Shown here: in pieces, positions 33,400-41,201 of the stretch
How the letters are laid out: the number at the start of each line of letters is the position of its first letter
How positions within the stretch are numbered: the first letter of the stretch is position 1
NCBI RefSeq assembly: GCF_002994635.1
Contig: NZ_PVNL01000142.1
Location: 62,001 to 126,000, forward strand
From: Enhygromyxa salina
GTDB taxonomy: Bacteria; Myxococcota_A; Polyangia; Nannocystales; Nannocystaceae
Length of the DNA: 64,000 nt
Direction of reading: 5' to 3'
The notes under the pieces: generated by a model
What the model was told of the DNA's origin: nothing
Databases searched by the model: none
The model's input: the letters and a program-made list of their open reading frames with translations, nothing else
Program-made: the position numbers and the translations under genes

Positions 33400-34418
33400 A
33401 GCATCAACACTCGTTCCACATCATGACTCTTACATCCGCTCTCATACTCGTCAGCGGCTGCGGCCAGAAAGCAAACAGCCTAGCGCCGGAATTGGCAACG
33501 GACCCCACCGTAGACTACGAAGCGTCGACTATGGCGAACCCAGCCAACACTGATTTGCCGGCCGTCAACTCGACCGCCTTCATGGTGTCCACATTTGGTT
33601 CCATTCATCACCTGGGCGACGACGGCAAGACGCTCATGCTCCACAGCGGCAAGCCACTCTACCAAGCGTACGACAAACCACCATGCCCGAACACGATGCT
33701 CGCCCCCTTCGCCAATGAAGCACGAGTCACTGGCTGCACGGCGACCTTGATCGCTCCCAATCAGGTCCTGACTGCCGCGCATTGTCTGACCGGCGACAAC
33801 AAGGATCTGAGTCAAACCTACTTCGTCTTCGGTCGCACAATCCACTCCGATCTCGCTGGGCCTAAGTCGCCTGGAGAGAAAATTGAGGTCTCCCCAGATC
33901 ACTGGGTCCGGGCCGAGTGTGTCTCGGCCGGTGATCTTGCCCCGGGCGACGTCCCACCAGATTGGGTCGTCGTGCAGCTCGAACAATCGGTCGTCCGCAC
34001 AGTCGCCCCGCTGGCCCCGGCGGACGAGCCAGAGGGCGAGGTGGCCATGTACGCGCACCCGCTCGGGCTTCCGCTCAAGCACATTTCCGTCCAGTTGAGC
34101 GCACGTCCTGGCGAGGCCGAGTTCGACGCAGCGAACGGGAACTCCGGCGCGGCGCTGCTGGACGCCAACGGAGGCGACATCATTGGTGTCGTCAACGGTG
34201 GCAGTCACGTTACAGGTGCCCGCTCGGCCTTCGGCCAATGCGCGACACCGGCCTGGTGCCCGCGGAACCACTGTGGGGGACAGCCGTATACACCAGTGTC
34301 AGCGTTCGCTAACTGGAAGACAGCCGGTGTTGCGCCGCGGCTTCGAAAGTATCTCTCCAAGCACGTTCCGAACTGCCCTAAACCCTTATCTACCCTCACC
34401 AGCAACACACGCGAATAG
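33396..34418 (+). CDS. Trypsin-like serine protease, lipoprotein
   Basis: The protein has 340 residues. A short signal peptide ends ALILVSGC, so it is probably anchored as a lipoprotein. The catalytic triad of the S1 family is visible: His in LTAAHCL, Asp in PPDWVVVQLE, and Ser in ANGNSGAALLD, with the oxyanion GNSG. Paired Cys (CTATLIAPNQVLTAAHC in outline, and CATPAWCPRNHC near the end) may form disulfides outside the cytoplasm. Its start overlaps the stop of the kinase gene by 4 bases, and an unknown small protein follows 12 bases later. With the lanthipeptide precursor ~730 bases downstream, a role as leader peptidase is possible but unproven. Codon choice is somewhat less GC-biased than in the kinase gene. 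Confidence 0.85.
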   Translation: MKHQHSFHIMTLTSALILVSGCGQKANSLAPELATDPTVDYEASTMANPANTDLPAVNSTAFMVSTFGSIHHLGDDGKTLMLHSGKPLYQAYDKPPCPNTMLAPFANEARVTGCTATLIAPNQVLTAAHCLTGDNKDLSQTYFVFGRTIHSDLAGPKSPGEKIEVSPDHWVRAECVSAGDLAPGDVPPDWVVVQLEQSVVRTVAPLAPADEPEGEVAMYAHPLGLPLKHISVQLSARPGEAEFDAANGNSGAALLDANGGDIIGVVNGGSHVTGARSAFGQCATPAWCPRNHCGGQPYTPVSAFANWKTAGVAPRLRKYLSKHVPNCPKPLSTLTSNTRE

Positions 34419-34430
34419 AAAGCCCAACCC

Positions 34431-34886
34431 ATGCCACTCATATACCAAATCTGGTACGCGCCCAAAGACCCTGGTGATCCTGCTGATGTCTGCGCATCAG
34501 GGTCGTCGCTGAGCCTCACGCTCGTCAACAATCACGAGTGTACCTACACGGATACGGCCGGCCCTCATGACGTCGCCTTCGTCAAGGTCATCTACTCGAA
34601 GGACGCCGGCGGCAATTTCCCGACCAGCAACTTCACCATCACGGCTTCGCCGAATCGCTGGAAGGTCGAGCCGATCTACGGCTCTGCCTTCTCGGGCACA
34701 CCGACATCGATCGGGACCTGCTATGCCGCGGATACCGGCGAAGCTTGGCTGCTCACGATCACGCCGCCCGAGTACGCGACGACCGAGACTGCGGCGTCGA
34801 CCCTGTGGACGTTTGGCGTCACCACCCCACCACCGAAGCTCAAGGTGATCGTCAAGCGCCAGGACCTCACGCTCGCCTGCCCGTGA
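34431..34886 (+). CDS. Unknown 151-residue protein in the kinase-protease operon
   Basis: There is no signal peptide or membrane helix. It is beta-rich (LSLTLVNNHECTYTD, then DVAFVKVIYSKDAGGNFP, then AWLLTITPPEYATTET), with four Cys (near residues 21, 37, 97 and 150). I do not recognise a family. It starts 12 bases after the protease stop, so it is likely in the same transcript; a strong hairpin follows it. A role as an inhibitor, immunity protein or substrate of the protease is conceivable, and nothing in the sequence decides between these. Confidence 0.65.
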   Translation: MPLIYQIWYAPKDPGDPADVCASGSSLSLTLVNNHECTYTDTAGPHDVAFVKVIYSKDAGGNFPTSNFTITASPNRWKVEPIYGSAFSGTPTSIGTCYAADTGEAWLLTITPPEYATTETAASTLWTFGVTTPPPKLKVIVKRQDLTLACP

Positions 34887-34933
34887 GCGTCTCCACGAGA
34901 TCGAGCCGGTTGTCGGCAGACTCTCGCAAAATG

Positions 34934-34959
34934 CGAGCGCTGGCGCCAGCCAGCGCTCG
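34934..34959 (+). terminator. Strong hairpin between the kinase-protease genes and the lanthipeptide genes
   Basis: A 10-bp perfect stem, CGAGCGCTGG (34934-34943) with CCAGCGCTCG (34950-34959), has a 6-base loop and is followed by TTTGC. Outer bases GCAAA (34926-34930) and TTTGC (34960-34964) can extend it. It lies 48 bases after the stop at 34886, so it is a terminator or attenuator that would let the lan genes be expressed differently from the genes upstream. Confidence 0.6.
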
Positions 34960-35089
34960 TTTGCTCGTTGGCCCTCACGCAACGCAACTCGAGCCGCCAG
35001 ATCTCATCAAGTCCCTCAACAACGCCTCACACGCGCCGTGGCTCCTCTTCGCAGCTTGCGAGCGTGAATATCGCGTCGATCACGACCCC

Positions 35090-35107
35090 CAACCCGCACG
35101 CGGGTTG
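35090..35107 (+). other. Small hairpin ahead of the lanthipeptide precursor
   Basis: CAACCCGC (35090-35097) pairs with GCGGGTTG (35100-35107) around AC. It ends 38 bases before the chosen precursor start. It may be a second attenuator stem or part of the leader RNA. Low information on its own. Confidence 0.3.
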
Positions 35108-35145
35108 CGCTGAGTCGCCCCCCGATGGTAGTGGTGGTCGTTGAC

Positions 35146-35529
35146 ATGAGTCTGAAAGCAGAGAACGCGATCGATTCCTTCACGCAAGCGGTCCGAAAGA
35201 GCCCGGACCTGCAGCGTAGCTTCATGAAGTGCAACACGCTGGAGGAGGTCGTGGGTCTCGCGGCCCAGGGCAAGTACGCGATCGAGGTCAAAGAGATGGT
35301 CGAGTACATCCTGAGCAGGAAGGACACCTCCTGGAGGGCGTTCTTCGAGCAAAATGGCGTGGACTTCGAGCTCTACGTCCGGGCCCGCACGACCGTCGAG
35401 CAGGAAATTCTCGACGCGCGCGCCGCTCGATTCAAGAAGACCGCGACCAACACCTACTGCGACTCGGCTACGGTGATTTCGTGCTACAGCTGTCCGACAG
35501 GGGTGCGCATCGGCTGCCCGCTCTGCTGA
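35146..35529 (+). CDS. lanA: Lanthipeptide precursor with Nif11-like leader
   Basis: The protein has 127 residues. Residues 1-56 match the Nif11-type leader: NAIDSFTQAVRKSPDLQRSF, then TLEEVVGLAAQGKYAIEVKEM, then VEYIL. A longer spacer follows, ending in RFKK (95-98). The last 29 residues (99-127) look like the core, with five Cys (105, 113, 116, 124, 127) and seven Thr/Ser (99, 101, 103, 107, 109, 112, 115; also Thr118), and the chain ends CPLC. The usual Gly-Gly cleavage site of Nif11 precursors is missing. The LanM gene starts 7 bases later, which strongly supports this assignment. I prefer the ATG at 35146 (MSLKAENA) over one 7 codons earlier that adds a run of Val; neither has a clear ribosome-binding site. 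Confidence 0.85.
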   Translation: MSLKAENAIDSFTQAVRKSPDLQRSFMKCNTLEEVVGLAAQGKYAIEVKEMVEYILSRKDTSWRAFFEQNGVDFELYVRARTTVEQEILDARAARFKKTATNTYCDSATVISCYSCPTGVRIGCPLC

Positions 35530-35536
35530 CAGACTC

Positions 35537-38500
35537 ATGCCCTCAAAGCCTGATTCCAAGCTCGTACATGACATTGTAGAGCGCGCTCGAACTATCCACG
35601 AGCGGCTCACGCAGGTTCGCGGCGGTTCGATCGACGTCCCACGAGCAGACACGTTCGCCGGGGCCGAGGGCCTCCAAGCGTGGCAGGAGGCGCTCTCCAG
35701 TCGCGGGAATCCTGAGCTGTTCGCGCGACGGCTGCACTGGGACGATCTCGAACTCAGCGATGCAGCAGCGGTGTACGCGGAGCTCCCGTCACCCGACCTC
35801 CCGAGCTGGGCGCGAGCCCTGCTCGAGATCCTGCGAGAGCTCGGGTCCAGCCCCGCGGCGGGCTCTTTGGCCGACCAAGCGCCAGCGGACGAGGCTCCGG
35901 TTCCCTTCGAGCATGTCTTGGGTCCGCTCGTGAGCATCGCGCGCGCCCGGCTCTGTCGTCAGCTCGGCGCCGAGCTCGACCCAAGGGTCGCGGCGTCGGC
36001 CATTCGCGACCTCGAGCGCCGATTGTTGCTCGACCTGAGCGAGATGTCGGCCCGAAGTCTGTGGGTCTTGTTCATCAACGATGCGCCACTCGGGCTGACG
36101 ATCCTCTCGGCGATGGTCCCGGGTGCCGCTGACGCCCAAACCGAGTACTATGACCGCTTTGTCCAACAGCAACTAGACGATCGATTTCACACGCTGCTGA
36201 CCAAGTTCCCCGTCGTGGGTCGAATGTGGGCAACGCGGATTTGTCAGTGGGTGGAGACCACCGCGGAATTCCTGGTCCGCCTGGGCAACGACTGGGCTGA
36301 TCTGCAGGCGTTCGCAACCGATCAGGCCGCCGCGACCCAGCCGTTTCAGTCACTCGTATCGATTGCGACGGGCCTCTCCGACGCGCACAACGGTGGACGC
36401 CAGGTCAGTATCCTGACCTTCGACAACGGGTTTCGCGTTGTGTACAAACCGCGAGACCTTGGCGTGTCAGTCGCTTATCACGCCTTCCTGCGCTGGTGTG
36501 AGGCGCAGGGGCTCGGCCTTGGCCTGAAAGCCCTGAGCATCCTCGAAGGGGCGGGCTACGGCTGGGTTCAGCACGTCCCGCATGCACCGTGTGACTCGGA
36601 CCGGGAGTTCTCCGTCTTCTACGAGCGTGCTGGCGGCCTGCTGTGTGTTCTGTATCTGTTGGGCGCCACGGATTGCCACTTCGAGAACGTGATCGCTTCG
36701 GGCGAAGATCCCCACGTCGTGGACGGCGAGACCCTCCTGTCGCCTCGCCACGATATCCGAGACGACTACGAAGACGCGAGCCTGGGTAACAACGTCGCCG
36801 AACGACGGTTTCGTGAGTCTGTCATTCGGACCAATGTGATACCCCAGTGGCGCTTTGCCCCGGAGCTCGGGAGCGTCGCGGACATCAGCGCACTCGGCAG
36901 CGCCTCGGAGTCGGCGGCCGATGTTCAGGTGCTCCTGTGGACGGCGATCAACAGCGACGGCATGCGCCCCCTGTACGGGAGTGCGCCTCAGAGCCGACTC
37001 CAGAATGTGCCGTTCTCGTCCGCTGGGCCGGCGGACTTCATTCAATTTCTCGACGAGCTTCGGTCGGGCTTTCGGACCACCTATCGGTTCTTGATGGCGC
37101 GGCGGGCAGAGTTGTTGTCGACACAATCGCCGCTCCGTGAGTTCCAGGGCAAGCGGGTTCGATTTGTGTACCGCCCAACCCACGTGTACCAAGGCCAGAT
37201 CCGCGCGGGCTTCGACCCGGCGCTGCAGCGCGACGGGCGGGAGTGGAGCCTGAATCACGAGCAGCTGGTCCAGGCCTTCCTCACCGCGCCAGACAAACCC
37301 CGGGACTGGGCGGTGTTCCGCGACGAGATTCGTGAGCTCGAGCAGCTGGACGTGCCCTATTTCTACTGCGCCGCAAACGGCACCAGCTTGTGCTCCCGAA
37401 CCCAGCAGATCGAGAATTTCTTCGTCGAGACCGCATTCGACGGGCTCCTCGAGCGACTGAAGACGCTGTCGCCGGAGGACCTCGAGTTCCAGGACCAGCT
37501 CATCCGGGCGTCTTATGCGGCCCGCCGGGTCCAGGCGTTTGGCCCGGTCGAGGAGTCGGCGAGCGAGGGTCATCTCGATCCGCAAGCCTCGCCCCTCGAT
37601 CCCGCCCTGGCCTTGGAGGAAGCGGAGCGAATCGCCAATGATCTCGCCCGCACCTGCATCCGTGATGAGAACGGCACGCCACATTGGTTGGACTTCTCAT
37701 ACTCGCCGTCATTTGGGACCGTGGAGCTGAACCTCACGGGCCCATCGCTGTACGCCGGCTGCTGTGGGATTGCCCTGTTTCTCGCTAGCCTCGACGCCGT
37801 CAAGCAGACCGACGATTACGGCGATCTCTGGCGTTCTGCGCTGTTGCCCATCGAGGGAAAAGTCGGCGAGTACAGCCGCGACGACTGGGCCGAGAAGCTC
37901 GGCATCGGCGGCGGAAACGGGCTTGGTGGGATCCTCTATGCGCTGTCGCGGATCGCGGACCTGCGGCCGATGGAACACGCACGGATGCGGCATCTGGCCG
38001 GGCAGGTGATGAATCTGGATGTGCGGGGCCTGGTCCGGTCCAAGCAGGAAACCGACATTATCGCGGGCGCCGCCGGGTTCTTGCTTGGCGCGCTGTCGGC
38101 GTTTGATGCGTTCGGCGACTCCCGCTACCTCGAGCTGGCTCAGTTTTGTGGCGAGTCCATTGTCGCCAAACAGGAGCGGGACGGCGGCGGCTGGAACCAG
38201 GTCGGGTGCCATGTGCCCGCGACAGGTTTCTCGCATGGTGCCGCTGGGATCTCCCACGCGCTGATGCGGCTGCACGAGCTGGGCGGGGACGAGTCGCTCC
38301 GGGAGGCCGCCGAGCGGGGGGTGGCCTACGAGGCGTCCGTGTTCGACCGGGCGAGCGGCAACTGGCCGGTGCTGCGCGACTCCTTCTCAATCGCTGACGC
38401 GGATCATTTTCGAGTCAGCTGGTGTCACGGCGCGCCCGGGATCGGCTCGAGCCGCCTGGCTGCGCTCGAGAGCCATGATCATGCGGCGGGTCGTGCTGAC

Positions 38501-38821
38501 CTGGAGGCCGCCATCGAGACCACGCGAGCGCATCCCGTCACCGCACTGGACCAGGTGTGCTGCGGAAATCTCGGGCGCTTGTCGTTCCTGTTCACGGCCG
38601 CACGCCACCAAGGGGACATCGCGCTGGAGCGGGCGGTGCTGACCCGGGCCCGCTGGTTGGTGGAGCGAGCCCGACAGCAAGGCCGCTACGGCCTGTTCCA
38701 CGGGGAAGAGCTGCAGGTCGACAACCCCGGTTTCTTTCAGGGGAACGCCGGGATCGCCTACACGCTCCTGCGGTTCACCCACCCCGAGCTGCTGCCAGAT
38801 GTCCTCGTGTTCGGCTGCTAG
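35537..38821 (+). CDS. lanM: Class II lanthipeptide synthetase LanM, ProcM-like (CCG type)
   Basis: The protein has 1094 residues, the usual LanM length. The N-terminal dehydratase (DUF4135) shows VVYKPRDLGVSVAYHAFLRW, then ATDCHFENVIASGEDPHVVDGETLL in parts, the kinase-like catalytic core that phosphorylates and eliminates Ser/Thr. The C-terminal LanC-like cyclase has zinc motifs WCHGAPG (Cys963, His964) and VCCGN (Cys1008-Cys1009), then FHG near the end. Cys-Cys-Gly instead of Cys-His-Gly is the mark of the ProcM-like clade, known for three Cys zinc ligands and often for relaxed substrate choice, and it fits the Nif11 leader of the adjacent precursor. No LanT transporter is in the window. 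The TAG stop lies inside the left end of a 168-bp near-palindrome. Confidence 0.95.
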   Translation: MPSKPDSKLVHDIVERARTIHERLTQVRGGSIDVPRADTFAGAEGLQAWQEALSSRGNPELFARRLHWDDLELSDAAAVYAELPSPDLPSWARALLEILRELGSSPAAGSLADQAPADEAPVPFEHVLGPLVSIARARLCRQLGAELDPRVAASAIRDLERRLLLDLSEMSARSLWVLFINDAPLGLTILSAMVPGAADAQTEYYDRFVQQQLDDRFHTLLTKFPVVGRMWATRICQWVETTAEFLVRLGNDWADLQAFATDQAAATQPFQSLVSIATGLSDAHNGGRQVSILTFDNGFRVVYKPRDLGVSVAYHAFLRWCEAQGLGLGLKALSILEGAGYGWVQHVPHAPCDSDREFSVFYERAGGLLCVLYLLGATDCHFENVIASGEDPHVVDGETLLSPRHDIRDDYEDASLGNNVAERRFRESVIRTNVIPQWRFAPELGSVADISALGSASESAADVQVLLWTAINSDGMRPLYGSAPQSRLQNVPFSSAGPADFIQFLDELRSGFRTTYRFLMARRAELLSTQSPLREFQGKRVRFVYRPTHVYQGQIRAGFDPALQRDGREWSLNHEQLVQAFLTAPDKPRDWAVFRDEIRELEQLDVPYFYCAANGTSLCSRTQQIENFFVETAFDGLLERLKTLSPEDLEFQDQLIRASYAARRVQAFGPVEESASEGHLDPQASPLDPALALEEAERIANDLARTCIRDENGTPHWLDFSYSPSFGTVELNLTGPSLYAGCCGIALFLASLDAVKQTDDYGDLWRSALLPIEGKVGEYSRDDWAEKLGIGGGNGLGGILYALSRIADLRPMEHARMRHLAGQVMNLDVRGLVRSKQETDIIAGAAGFLLGALSAFDAFGDSRYLELAQFCGESIVAKQERDGGGWNQVGCHVPATGFSHGAAGISHALMRLHELGGDESLREAAERGVAYEASVFDRASGNWPVLRDSFSIADADHFRVSWCHGAPGIGSSRLAALESHDHAAGRADLEAAIETTRAHPVTALDQVCCGNLGRLSFLFTAARHQGDIALERAVLTRARWLVERARQQGRYGLFHGEELQVDNPGFFQGNAGIAYTLLRFTHPELLPDVLVFGC

Positions 38822-38985
38822 AGCACCAATCAGTTTGAATTCACGACGCCATGCACATCTGGGGCCGCTCCTGCCGTTGTCGCTCGGCGCTCGCAGTATG
38901 CCGGATACAGCTTCGGCCTCGCTCCTAGGCAGGAACGGCCCCAGACGCACCTGACGACGCGACTCCAAACTGATCGGCGCTCTAG
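38818..38985 (-). ncRNA. 168-bp near-palindrome; possible minus-strand structured RNA or MITE-like element
   Basis: Two 58-base arms, 38818-38875 and 38928-38985, are inverted copies matching at 46 of 58 positions, starting and ending with CTAG. Of 12 mismatches, nine are transitions, and all nine turn into G-U pairs when the minus strand is read as RNA; none do on the plus strand. The minus-strand transcript would thus form a 58-bp stem with only three non-pairs. The 52-base centre also has a small stem (GCTGTAT with ATACTGC, one mismatch). The left end contains the lanM stop codon. It could be a structured RNA, a terminator for the gene downstream, or a miniature inverted-repeat element; no promoter or transposase is seen. 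Confidence 0.5.
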
Positions 38986-39084
38986 GGCGAGCGGCTGTGA
39001 TGGGCCCGACGAATCTGAGAGCGAATTGAAGAAGCACTGGCGCTGACAACGGGAGTGGGTAAACTGCCGGCTCCGGTGGGACTC

Positions 39085-39678
39085 ATGAGTGATCGGCTGC
39101 CCCTCTTTCCGATTCATGTTCACTTCTCCGATGGTAACCATTGGACCCTGGACACTGAGCTTGAGCTGACCCAAAACCTCGAATGGTTCGACAGCGACGA
39201 CCCGGAGGAGGAGGCCGAAGTCACCGACGCTCTGGGCCGGCGTGTCTCCGTGAAGATCGAGTGCTTCAGGATGCTTCGTCTGGAGCTCGTGTCGTTCCCG
39301 ATCCGCGGGCCACTGATCTTTGTGGGGTCCAGTGGGGCATCGGACGTCAGAGCCTTCCGCGATGCGGCCCACGCGATCTCTCGTGTCGAGACGATCGATG
39401 TGTCAAACGGAGGGTATGGCGACCACGGATGGGACGCGGACGGGCGCTTGATCAAGTTCGTGTTGCGAGAGCCTGGGCCGCCCGGAGTCCTTCAACGACT
39501 ATTTCGCGTCGTGCCCGCCGCGACGGTCGAGTTGCGCATGCTCGACACATCGCCAGAGCCCGAGGCTTTGCGTCGAGTTCTCATCGCGTGTCTCGTTGAA
39601 CAGACGGTCGCTCAGGCTGCCGCGCTGGAGGCGATGTCGCTGGGCGAACTGCTTGGCAGCGTCCCGATCAGCGCTTGA
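39085..39678 (+). CDS. Unknown 197-residue protein
   Basis: There is no signal peptide or membrane segment. The N-terminal ~70 residues are beta-rich and acidic (FPIHVHFSDGNHWTLDTELELTQN in part, and FDSDDPEEEAEVTDALGRRVSVKIE in part). The middle is alpha/beta (GPLIFVGSSGASDVRAFRDAAHAIS in part), and the C-terminus is helical with many Ala and Leu. No family recognised. The ATG at 39085 has GGTGGG upstream. It converges on the small lipoprotein gene. The less uniform third-position GC compared with its neighbours may mean a more recent arrival. Confidence 0.55.
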   Translation: MSDRLPLFPIHVHFSDGNHWTLDTELELTQNLEWFDSDDPEEEAEVTDALGRRVSVKIECFRMLRLELVSFPIRGPLIFVGSSGASDVRAFRDAAHAISRVETIDVSNGGYGDHGWDADGRLIKFVLREPGPPGVLQRLFRVVPAATVELRMLDTSPEPEALRRVLIACLVEQTVAQAAALEAMSLGELLGSVPISA

Positions 39679-39835
39679 CGTCAGTGAGCTTCGCCAAGGA
39701 CTTCGACGCGCAGCGTGGAGAACGCGAAGGCATCTGCTGGCGTACCATCGCGCCGATGCCATTTCGTGCACGGACTGTGCCGACCGAGCGCCAACATGCA
39801 TCAGGCGCCAGCACGGGCAAAGAGTGACTCTCTAT

Positions 39836-40393
39836 CTACCCGGGATACCGTTCAATCCGGATCCCGTCACAATAGAGAAGGCGACGACACGTGTCACCAT
39901 CTACGCTAACGGTGCAAGAGGCCCGCGCTACCCCCCCGAGGATCAGCCGCTCCTGCATATTGCTCCGATGCCAACCATTCGTGACGAACAGGTTCGCCGT
40001 GATCTCCCCGTGGTCGTTTCGTCTCGGTACCATGGCGTCGTCGCTGATGGCACCTGGCACTATCCAGTCCACACCCCCCTGATCCTCGAGCGTGGAGCAA
40101 CCGCCCGCGGTAAAATGTACATGTGTGCCTTCACCCGTGAGGAAGCAGTCGCCCGAACCCACGGTCACAGTTCCTTTGCGTAGCTCATCGGCGACAGCTT
40201 CATGGAAACGGTCACAGTCGAGCACCTCGACTCCGTAGAGCAGGATGGTATTTCCCGCCACTTCGACCCGCCCACACTCACCAGGCACCGCGTCGTTGTA
40301 TCCTCGTTCGTTCGTGCACGCCACGAGCGCGGCGAGCACGACCACAACCCGGGAGGTGGAACGCACGGGGCTAGTGCCCCCCTGCCCAATCAT
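39836..40393 (-). CDS. Unknown small lipoprotein
   Basis: The protein has 185 residues. The signal peptide VVVVLAALVAC gives a lipobox. The mature part has five more Cys, likely in disulfides (ECGRV, LDCDRF, GDCFL, GGCST, ASCTV and others near the C-terminus). Beta-rich, no family recognised. Its start region overlaps by 23 bases the end of a small gene on the same strand (40371-40670), which suggests coupled translation if that gene is real. Confidence 0.6.
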   Translation of the reverse strand: MIGQGGTSPVRSTSRVVVVLAALVACTNERGYNDAVPGECGRVEVAGNTILLYGVEVLDCDRFHEAVADELRKGTVTVGSGDCFLTGEGTHVHFTAGGCSTLEDQGGVDWIVPGAISDDAMVPRRNDHGEITANLFVTNGWHRSNMQERLILGGVARASCTVSVDGDTCRRLLYCDGIRIERYPG

Positions 40394-40670
40394 CCTGGTC
40401 GTACCCGATGCCCACTGTCGAGCCTGCGTTGATACTCTGGCTGATGATCCGCCCGCCGGCGTCGAGCCCCCACGACACCGTCCCCGCTGTGTCGCCGCCG
40501 CTCCATTTCTCCGAGATCAGCACCGAGCCATTGTACGTGAAGTCGCGCGGACGCGCGCCCATGATCAGCACAAGCTCACCGCCACTCGGGTACGCCGCGG
40601 TCTGCGTGTTGGGGGTTGCTGCCTGCGCCCGGACCACCACCACCGACGAGCCCGAAGATCTCGCGGGCAT
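40371..40670 (-). CDS. Possible small protein of unknown function
   Basis: The frame has 99 codons and starts ATG at 40670; GGGGA lies about 10 bases upstream. The second half looks protein-like (ELVLIMGARPRDFTYNG, then GTVSWGLDAGGRIISQSINAG), the first part less so. No signal peptide, no family recognised. It overlaps the 5' end of the lipoprotein gene by 23 bases and diverges from the DUF3703 gene. It may be a broken or shortened gene. Confidence 0.4.
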   Translation of the reverse strand: MPARSSGSSVVVVRAQAATPNTQTAAYPSGGELVLIMGARPRDFTYNGSVLISEKWSGGDTAGTVSWGLDAGGRIISQSINAGSTVGIGYDQDDWAGGH

Positions 40671-40802
40671 GGCCGAGATCCCCGCTGAGTTGTACGGTGG
40701 CGGTTGTGAAGGGGGACCGCACGTCTCGGATCAGAACCTGCCTCGCCACGAGGTCACATTGAAGCAGTCGATGTTCCGCGGCGATGGCTGGGTACGGTCG
40801 TG

Positions 40803-41162
40803 ATGGGCCGGCCGACGCCCGAACTGCGCGACCTGCTGCGATCTCACCTCGTGAAGGCGCGCTCGGCCGAGCGCGCAGGCGATCACGCACAGACGTGGGT
40901 GTTGCTGGAGGACGCGCATGTGCTCAGCCAGCCATGGGCCGTGTGGCACATCCGGGTTCACGCTGCCATGTTGAGGGTCGGTCTTCGTCGTTGCGATCGT
41001 CGCGAGGTGGTCGGCCAGGTCGTGCGCCTGCTCGTGGCCGGTCCCGGCTCGTTGACCGGCTGGTACCCAGTGGGCAACACCGGGCGGGCGTCGGTGTCGG
41101 CGACCCTTCCCATGCCGGTGCGTGCCGACCTTGCCGACGTGCTGCGCCGGTCGGGTCATTGA
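40803..41162 (+). CDS. DUF3703 family protein
   Basis: The protein has 119 residues, the usual length for DUF3703. Recognised by the run HLVKARSAERAGDHAQTWVLLEDAHVLSQP (in part), HIRVHAAMLRVGLRRCDRREVVGQVVRL (in part) and PGSLTGWYPVGNTGRASVSATLPMP (in part), which matches the conserved core of the family. The His/Arg-rich centre suggests ligand or metal contact, but the function of DUF3703 is unknown. No signal peptide. The ATG at 40803 follows an in-frame GTG. It stands alone on its strand and converges on the six-repeat lipoprotein gene, 39 bases away. Confidence 0.8.
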   Translation: MGRPTPELRDLLRSHLVKARSAERAGDHAQTWVLLEDAHVLSQPWAVWHIRVHAAMLRVGLRRCDRREVVGQVVRLLVAGPGSLTGWYPVGNTGRASVSATLPMPVRADLADVLRRSGH

Positions 41163-41201
41163 CGCCCGCCGGCTCCCCCCGATCGCCCGAGGCCGCAACC
41201 A

